Assembly (NCBI GenBank): GCA_030589605.1
Contig: JAUUVJ010000075.1
Coordinates: 1 to 11,872, forward strand
DNA: 11,872 bases
Direction: 5' to 3'
Source: Candidatus Hodarchaeota archaeon
Lineage (GTDB): Archaea > Asgardarchaeota > Heimdallarchaeia > Hodarchaeales > Hodarchaeaceae
Positions 6,833 through 11,872 of the stretch are shown piece after piece. Position 1 is the stretch's first letter. The number at the start of each line of letters is the position of its first letter. The translations under genes were made by a program, and so were the position numbers. Below the pieces are notes generated by a model that saw nothing but the letters and a program-made list of their open reading frames with translations, made no database searches and had not been told where the DNA came from.

Positions 6833-8566
6833 TTACTTGTTTTCCTCCTCAACAACAATTATTTTTGAAAATAATTTTCCATTGATGTCTTTTACTGATA
6901 AAAGGTATTCCTTTTCATTTTCTTGCATACGAGGACACGAGAATTCATGTTCTTCTTCAGGAGTCCAACGTGAAATAGTAGTTTCAAGTAAAGCATTCTC
7001 AAAGAAATCATGGACATGAGTAATAGTAACTTTCACTTGATCTAGAGGTTTATCTGAGACATTTGACAAAATAATTTTCAATCTTGGGGATTCTGGTGAA
7101 ATAGCGATCTCTTTTATTTTGAGTTTCTCTTTTGGAACAGTTATAAAATCTACTTCCTCATCTTTTTCTGGAAATAGGTCTTCATGAATTGCACTTGCTG
7201 CACGACGACCAGCACCCATGGCTGATATTACGGTTGCAGCACCAGTAACTATATCTCCACCAGCATATACAAAAGGTTTACTTGTTCGGCCCATTTCATC
7301 TGTTACAATATTTCCCCATTTATTGACTTCTAGATCTGATGTTGTCATTGTTATTAGAGGATTTGCATTATTTCCAATTGATATTATTATTAAATCAGTT
7401 TCTAGCTCGAAATATTCACCCTCAATAGGAATAGGACGGGCACGACCAGATTTATCAGGTTCTCCAAGTTTATATCGTTGACATTTAACTTTGTTTATTC
7501 TCCCAAATTCATCACCTAATATTTCTACAGGATTGGACAATAAATTGAACTGTATTCCCTCTTCTTCAGCGTGATGAATTTCCTCTGCTCTAGCAGGCAT
7601 TTGTTCCCTAGATCTTCGATATACGATGTAAACATTATCCGCACCCAAGCGAAGTGCAGTACGAGCTGAATCCATAGCAACATTCCCACCACCAACTACG
7701 ACTACATTCTTACCAAGTACTAAGGGGGTATCATAGTCAGGAAAAAGGTAAGCTTTCATTAGATTTGATCGGGTTAAATACTCATTTGATGAGTAAACAC
7801 CTTTGAGATTTTCCCCAGGAATATTCATGAATACAGGTAAACCAGCACCAACACCGATATAGACTGCATCAAACGAGTCATGTGATAATAAATCATCAAT
7901 AGTACGAATCCGTCCTACTACGTTATCATAGACGAATTTTACACCTTGATTTTCTAGATTTTGTATTTCATACTCTACAACAGATTTAGGTAAACGAAAT
8001 TCAGGGATTCCATAAACAAGAACCCCTCCACCTATATGAAAGGCTTCAAAAACTGTAACCTCATATCCTAGCTTTATTAAATCTCCAGCTGTAGTTAATC
8101 CAGAGGGACCACTACCTACTATGGCTATTTTTTTGCTGTTTTTCTTCACAGTTACTGGACTGGAAATATATCCACTTAATCTTTCATAATCAGCCACAAA
8201 ACGTTCGAGATGTCCGATTGCAACTGGTTCACCTTTCTTCCCACGAATACATAACTCCTCACACTGAACCTCTTGTGGACATACACGTCCACAGACAGCA
8301 GGAAGAACATTTTTTTCTTTAATCTTCTTTGCTGCTTCAAACAATTTACCTTCTTGAATCAGTGTTATAAACTCAGGTATAGGAACACGAACAGGACATC
8401 CCTCAACACATTTGGGTTTTTTACAATTTAAACACCGTTGTGCCTCTTGTATAGCCATTTCTTCTGTATAACCATATGGAACTTCTCGGAAGTTTTTCCC
8501 ACGTACTTCAGGTGGTTGACATGGCATTTCAGACCTGAGAATTTGCATTCGTTCCTTCGTTTTCAA
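6833..8566 (-). CDS. NfnB/SudA-like oxidoreductase with an extra C-terminal domain
   Basis: 577 residues, about 100 longer than NfnB/SudA relatives. Residues 1-465 are the standard NfnB/GltD core: cluster cysteines C45, C48, C53 and C57; a second set C92, C96 (CPQE), C101 and C106; FAD motif GSGPSG (151-156); NADP motif GGGNVA (292-297); YRRSREQMPA (316-325) for NADPH; and GGDIVTGAATV (436-446). Family role: binds FAD and two [4Fe-4S] clusters and exchanges electrons with NADP(H) and ferredoxin. Residues about 480-577 are an added strand-rich domain (L508-x2-V511, FF 521-522, W534, EE 538-539), matching the C-termini of the two unknown proteins encoded at 4363-6317. The start is TTG, overlapping the NfnA stop as TTGA, with GGAGGA 6 bases upstream; the NfnA overlap implies translational coupling. 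The added domain may dock those proteins or another subunit (inference). The core call is secure. Confidence 0.92.
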   Translation of the reverse strand: MKTKERMQILRSEMPCQPPEVRGKNFREVPYGYTEEMAIQEAQRCLNCKKPKCVEGCPVRVPIPEFITLIQEGKLFEAAKKIKEKNVLPAVCGRVCPQEVQCEELCIRGKKGEPVAIGHLERFVADYERLSGYISSPVTVKKNSKKIAIVGSGPSGLTTAGDLIKLGYEVTVFEAFHIGGGVLVYGIPEFRLPKSVVEYEIQNLENQGVKFVYDNVVGRIRTIDDLLSHDSFDAVYIGVGAGLPVFMNIPGENLKGVYSSNEYLTRSNLMKAYLFPDYDTPLVLGKNVVVVGGGNVAMDSARTALRLGADNVYIVYRRSREQMPARAEEIHHAEEEGIQFNLLSNPVEILGDEFGRINKVKCQRYKLGEPDKSGRARPIPIEGEYFELETDLIIISIGNNANPLITMTTSDLEVNKWGNIVTDEMGRTSKPFVYAGGDIVTGAATVISAMGAGRRAASAIHEDLFPEKDEEVDFITVPKEKLKIKEIAISPESPRLKIILSNVSDKPLDQVKVTITHVHDFFENALLETTISRWTPEEEHEFSCPRMQENEKEYLLSVKDINGKLFSKIIVVEEENK

Positions 8567-9453
8567 ATTGATTCCTCCTCATTCATTTTTGCTAGAATTT
8601 TTGCTAAAGAACGACATTGAGGAGAAAAATTTTGTAAACTTAGCGATTCCTCTCGAATATAGGAAGTATTTCGAATACCGATTAATTCATCCCAATTAAT
8701 TTTGTGTGCGTCGAATTCTGGACCATCTACGCAAGCAAATTTCGTTTTTCCATCATAGGTTAGTCGACAACAACCACACATCCCTGTACCATCTACCATG
8801 ATGGTGGAAACGGTTGCATAGGTAGGAATGTTCCCTAAAGATTTAGTAACATCAGAAACTTTGCTCATCATTACATTGCAACCAATAACTTTAATATGAT
8901 CTATTTTTCGCCCCTGTGAAACTATCATTTCTTCAAGAACATCGTAAATATGTCCTTTTTCCCCTTTAGATCCATCACTTGTAACAAAAATGACTTCATC
9001 GCTGAATGCTCGAAACTCATCTTCATAATATAAACGGCTTTCGTTTTTTGCCTCAAGAATGGTGATTATATTATTACCAAGATCTTTCAGTTTTTTTGCA
9101 ACTGAATATATTGCACCCAACCCAAAGCACCCACCTCCTAAAACAACTGTACCAAAATTGTCTACGTATGCTGGTTCTCCTAATGGACCTACTATACTAT
9201 AAAAAGAATCTTTTTCTTCCATGAATGCCATCTTTGTGGTAGAAAGCCCTACTTCTTGAACGAAAAAGGTGATGGTTCCATCTTTTTCGTCCCAATCTGC
9301 TAGAGTAAATGGAATTCGCTCGGATTTTTCATCGACCATAATTAATACAAATTGTCCAGGTTCTACTTTTCGTGCGATATCTGGAACGGAGACCACAAAC
9401 TTATGAAGATTCGGTACACATTCCTCTTTTTTAAGAAGCTTAAATTTTGACAT
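8563..9453 (-). CDS. NfnA/SudB-like NAD(H)-binding flavoprotein subunit
   Basis: 296 residues from the preferred start, near the usual length of NfnA (about 280). The family is ferredoxin-reductase-like: FAD, an NAD(H) Rossmann domain and a [2Fe-2S] cluster; with NfnB it performs ferredoxin-dependent NADH/NADPH exchange. Seen here are the PGQFVL segment (32-37), RIPFT (46-50), GPLGEP (89-94), the nucleotide motif GGGCFGLGA (106-114), and the C-terminal cluster site Asp221, Cys226, Cys229 and Cys241 with the Asp+Cys3 spacing of NfnA. I chose the ATG at 9453 because AGGT lies 7 bases upstream and the N-terminus (MSKFKLL) aligns with relatives. An upstream ATG at 9480 would add nine residues, lacks a ribosome site and would deepen the overlap with the preceding gene from 14 to 41 bp. 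The gene overlaps the next (NfnB-like) by four bases. It is probably one subunit of the complex encoded by this operon. Confidence 0.9.
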   Translation of the reverse strand: MSKFKLLKKEECVPNLHKFVVSVPDIARKVEPGQFVLIMVDEKSERIPFTLADWDEKDGTITFFVQEVGLSTTKMAFMEEKDSFYSIVGPLGEPAYVDNFGTVVLGGGCFGLGAIYSVAKKLKDLGNNIITILEAKNESRLYYEDEFRAFSDEVIFVTSDGSKGEKGHIYDVLEEMIVSQGRKIDHIKVIGCNVMMSKVSDVTKSLGNIPTYATVSTIMVDGTGMCGCCRLTYDGKTKFACVDGPEFDAHKINWDELIGIRNTSYIREESLSLQNFSPQCRSLAKILAKMNEEESI

Positions 9454-11050
9454 CTTGCATACCTTTTCCTTTTGATTCATTTATAATTCGTTTAGCATTC
9501 AGGAATAAGTCAAACTCATTAACTTTTTCAGATATCGGAGTTCCCATATATTCAAAAGATTGTTTCGGTATCAAAGGTACCTCTAATGAATCACTTTCCG
9601 CAATAGTATCTTGTAATTCATCAAGTGACTCGTAAATATATCCTTTAAATCCCATTGCTTGAGCTACTTTACATATGATACTCCAACTAGGAAGAGCGAT
9701 ACCTGGAGGTTCAACTATTTTTTTAATCACGTTTTTCATGAATTCCTCCCCTGTTTTTGTACCATCTTCTTCAGTAAAAGCTGTTGTTGGCAATATGACG
9801 TTTGCTTTTTCATAATTTGGATGTTGATAAATATCCTGTACTACTAAAAATTCTAAACTATCGATCTTTGCAATCAATTCTGAATTATATGTTGAAAATA
9901 ATACTTTTATTCTTCGTGTGATGAGATCATTCAGCCCTTCTTCGTCATATACAACATTATTACTGCTAATTTCCTTTGCCAATTTATTAAATAAGAAAAT
10001 TGCTTCATCAGTTAAAAATGGAGAAACAAGAAATCCTATTTCTTCAGGCTTGAACTTTTTTAATTCTTCAGCAGTGTATTTTATCGCTTCATCCCAAGAT
10101 ACTGGATAATGTTCCTCTCTTAAGACCTTGCGCTTAATTGTTGGATATTCTAAACGATTGCGTCCATTTAATAGGGCTGGAATACAAAATCGTCCTTTAA
10201 CACAATATTCACGACGAGCTGACATCTCATAAGGGGGATGAACATTAACTACTTTATCCCATTTGACATCAACAACCATTTGACATCCATGAGAACACAA
10301 TAGACATGTTGTTTCCACTGATTTATCAGGAGAACCAAACCAGGTAGAACCACGGGCAATTAATGCACCTGTTGGACATACATCAATACAATGACCACAA
10401 AATACGCATCCACTTTCAAGATGAGATACTTCTAAAATTGTCCCGACTTTTGTATCGTGACCTCTTTTTGTAAGAGCAATAGCGCTATAACCTAAAACAT
10501 CTTGACAAGCTCGGATACAACGAGCACATAAAATGCAAAGATTATAATCTCTCACTAGAAAAGGATCATCCCGTTCTAAAGGTAGATTTTTATAAAGGAT
10601 TGGATAACGAATTTCTTTAATCCGTAAATAATCAGAGATTTTTCTTATTTCACACAACTCTTTATGACTGCATGTATAACAACCAATTACACGTCCAGCT
10701 TTGTATTCTCCATGACGTAACTTTGCACATTCATTTTGTTCCTTACACACAAGACAATAGCTTGGATGTTCTGCAAGTATTAATTGAAAAATATTACGAC
10801 GTACCTTTTGAAGATCTGGAGTAGCTGTTCTAACAACCATACCTTCTCTAGCAGGCAAAGTACATGAATTAGGATATGTTCGACTCCCTTCAACATCTAC
10901 AATACACAAACGACATGCACCAATAGAGGGAAGATCTGGTCTTGCACAGAGAGTAGGAATGTAGATCCCTGCTTTTGTTGCCACTTCTAGTATAGTTTCA
11001 CCCTCTTCAAATACTACACGTTTTCCGTTAATATTCATCCATTTGGTCAT
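9440..11050 (-). CDS. NuoG/FdhA/HydA-like iron-sulfur subunit with truncated molybdopterin domain
   Basis: 536 residues. In order: [2Fe-2S] domain (C35, C46, C49, C63); His-Cys3 cluster as in NuoG (H95, C99, C102, C108); an extra C-x2-C-x5-C (C124, C127, C133); two ferredoxin-type [4Fe-4S] motifs (C172/C175/C178/C182 and C215/C218/C221/C225); and the molybdopterin-family [4Fe-4S] motif (C249, C252, C256, C283 followed by KGR). After a start like the catalytic domain (RLEYP, PVSWDEAI, about 299-360), the sequence jumps to what is normally near its end (LEFLVVQDI at 399-407, LPTTAF-x3-DGT at 420-431). Roughly 250-300 residues, including the Cys/SeCys metal-ligand region, are missing. It therefore cannot be a formate dehydrogenase; an electron wire between NuoF and other subunits is the likely role. 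The ATG overlaps the NuoF stop (ATGA), with AGGTGG just upstream. The frame is intact, so the deletion looks evolved rather than decay. Confidence 0.88.
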   Translation of the reverse strand: MTKWMNINGKRVVFEEGETILEVATKAGIYIPTLCARPDLPSIGACRLCIVDVEGSRTYPNSCTLPAREGMVVRTATPDLQKVRRNIFQLILAEHPSYCLVCKEQNECAKLRHGEYKAGRVIGCYTCSHKELCEIRKISDYLRIKEIRYPILYKNLPLERDDPFLVRDYNLCILCARCIRACQDVLGYSAIALTKRGHDTKVGTILEVSHLESGCVFCGHCIDVCPTGALIARGSTWFGSPDKSVETTCLLCSHGCQMVVDVKWDKVVNVHPPYEMSARREYCVKGRFCIPALLNGRNRLEYPTIKRKVLREEHYPVSWDEAIKYTAEELKKFKPEEIGFLVSPFLTDEAIFLFNKLAKEISSNNVVYDEEGLNDLITRRIKVLFSTYNSELIAKIDSLEFLVVQDIYQHPNYEKANVILPTTAFTEEDGTKTGEEFMKNVIKKIVEPPGIALPSWSIICKVAQAMGFKGYIYESLDELQDTIAESDSLEVPLIPKQSFEYMGTPISEKVNEFDLFLNAKRIINESKGKGMQDVKI

Positions 11051-11872
11051 GTTTCTACCACCTGTTGACTCCGATCTTTTTTATATATTGCTGTTTTCGG
11101 ACAACTTGAATGACAAATGCCACATTTAACACAAATGCTTATATCTATAGAATGAGTTTCACCCTTCTCTCCTGAAACAGCATTAACAGGACAATTTCGT
11201 GAACACAAAGTGCAACCATTGCATTTATCTTCATCTATCGCGTAATCAATCAGATCCTGACAATCTTTGGAAGGGCATCTTTTTTCTAGAATGTGAGCTT
11301 GATACTCATTACGGAAATATTTTAGCGTTGTTAAGACTGGGTTTGGAGCAGTTTGCCCTAGAGCACACAGTGACCCCATTTTTACAGTATAGGCTAACTC
11401 CTCTAATAGCATTAGATCTTTATCCTCTCCTTCTCCTTTAATGATACGATCAAGTATTAAGAGCATGGCTCTTGTTCCGATCCGACATGGATCACACTTA
11501 CCACATGATTCTGCTTGTGTAAAGGTTAAAAAGTAATGGGCAAGTTTAACCATACAATCTGTTTCATCAAGAACAATCATTCCTCCAGAGCCCATAATAC
11601 TACCTGAAGCTGCCATTGTTTCATAATCAACAGGAGAATCTAAATGGCTTAAAGGCAAACAACCTCCAGAAGGACCTCCTGTTTGGACTGCTTTAAATTC
11701 TTCACCTCCCAATATCCCACCACCTATTTCAAATATAATTTTTCGTAATGGAGTTCCCATTGGAACTTCAATTAATCCCAAATTATTAACTTTTCCAGTT
11801 AAAGAAAAAATTGCTGTACCAGGAGCATGTTCGACACCGACTTCATGAAATTCCTCCCAGCTATTCTTAAAT
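11047..11872 (-). CDS. NuoF/HydB-like NADH-binding flavo-iron-sulfur subunit, N-terminus cut by right edge
   Basis: Only the last 274 residues are visible; the frame is open to the right edge, so any start inside the window (such as a TTG at 11781) is internal. The visible part begins in the conserved stretch GTAIFSLTGKVNN followed by an SLBB-like segment (about 20-60) with GGPSGGCLP, the form typical of HydB rather than respiratory NuoF. The NuoF-type [4Fe-4S] site is C123, C126 and C129 (SCGKCDPCR) plus C169 (GSLCALG). A C-terminal two-cluster ferredoxin domain follows (C217, C220, C223, C227 and C247, C250, C253, C257). Residue numbers count from the window edge. NuoF/HydB proteins oxidise or reduce NAD(H) at FMN and pass electrons to iron-sulfur clusters; HydB is the NAD(H)/bifurcating subunit of HydABC hydrogenases. 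The FMN/NADH-binding domain lies outside. Its stop overlaps the next gene by four bases. A NuoE/HydC-like gene probably lies just beyond the edge (inference). Confidence 0.93.
   Translation of the reverse strand, partial: FKNSWEEFHEVGVEHAPGTAIFSLTGKVNNLGLIEVPMGTPLRKIIFEIGGGILGGEEFKAVQTGGPSGGCLPLSHLDSPVDYETMAASGSIMGSGGMIVLDETDCMVKLAHYFLTFTQAESCGKCDPCRIGTRAMLLILDRIIKGEGEDKDLMLLEELAYTVKMGSLCALGQTAPNPVLTTLKYFRNEYQAHILEKRCPSKDCQDLIDYAIDEDKCNGCTLCSRNCPVNAVSGEKGETHSIDISICVKCGICHSSCPKTAIYKKDRSQQVVET

Noticed and set aside
8563..9480. Longer NfnA start at 9480
   Set aside because: It has no ribosome site, would overlap the preceding gene by 41 bp, and adds residues not matching relatives; the ATG at 9453 is better supported.
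1144..10109. Short plus-strand open frames of 60-90 codons opposite the oxidoreductase genes
   Set aside because: They lie antisense to strongly recognisable proteins, lack ribosome sites and have no protein-like motifs.
9440..11050. Formate dehydrogenase alpha subunit or active molybdopterin enzyme
   Set aside because: The segment that should contain the Cys/SeCys metal ligand and most of the cofactor-binding residues is missing; only the Fe-S part and both ends of the catalytic domain remain.
9440..11050. [FeFe] hydrogenase (HydA), suggested by the Fe-S domain order and the adjacent HydB-like gene
   Set aside because: No H-cluster motifs follow the ferredoxin domains; the C-terminal part is of the molybdopterin family.
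11047..11781. A complete 244-residue protein starting at TTG 11781
   Set aside because: The frame continues to the edge with conserved NuoF residues (GTAIFSLTGKVNN) upstream of that TTG, so the gene is cut by the window, not short.
1..11872. CRISPR arrays, insertion sequences, tRNA/rRNA genes
   Set aside because: No spaced repeats, transposase-like frames, terminal inverted repeats or RNA-gene motifs were found on either strand by reading.

Overview
The window is AT-rich, almost fully coding on the minus strand at both ends, and dominated by soluble flavin/iron-sulfur oxidoreductases of strictly anaerobic type. An archaeal source is likely, and an Asgard (Lokiarchaeia-like) archaeon is my best guess. 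The reasons are TATA-like elements in the divergent gap, T-rich rather than hairpin-type ends, Shine-Dalgarno sites with frequent TTG starts, and lysine/asparagine/isoleucine-rich proteins with small eukaryote-like domain architectures. This assignment is inference; no marker gene is present.

Layout: (1) 1-491, minus: 5' part of an unrecognised gene that runs off the left edge. (2) 492-893: about 400 bp without a convincing gene; it holds T-rich termination signals for the operon to its right and probably the promoter of the left gene. (3) 894-4173, minus: a two-gene operon, a thioredoxin-reductase-like/NfnA fusion protein followed by an NfnB (GltD/SudA-like) protein. (4) 4174-4362: divergent promoter region. 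(5) 4363-6727, plus: two tandem paralogous proteins of unknown function and a two-CBS-domain protein. (6) 6728-6832: convergent gap. (7) 6833-11872, minus: a tightly overlapping operon of NuoF/HydB-like protein (cut by the right edge), a NuoG/FdhA-like iron-sulfur protein with a gutted molybdopterin domain, a free-standing NfnA, and an NfnB with an additional C-terminal domain.

How the genes fit together: the right-hand operon has the parts of an NAD(H) module (NuoF/HydB), an iron-sulfur wire (NuoG-like), and an NADP(H)/NAD(H) transhydrogenase pair (NfnA and NfnB), but no hydrogenase or formate dehydrogenase active site. The simplest reading is a soluble NADH/NADPH/ferredoxin-balancing complex, related in logic to Nfn and to the Sporomusa Stn transhydrogenase (NuoEF-like plus NfnB-like), but with a different subunit set. 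The left operon encodes a second Nfn-type pair, whose NfnA half is fused to a thioredoxin-reductase-like flavoprotein lacking the CxxC.

The most notable signal is a roughly 95-residue C-terminal domain appended to the right-operon NfnB. It recurs at the C-termini of both unknown proteins encoded between the two operons, with an exactly spaced pattern L-x2-V-x9-FF-x11-W-x3-EE. This ties the unknown genes physically and probably functionally to the redox complex.
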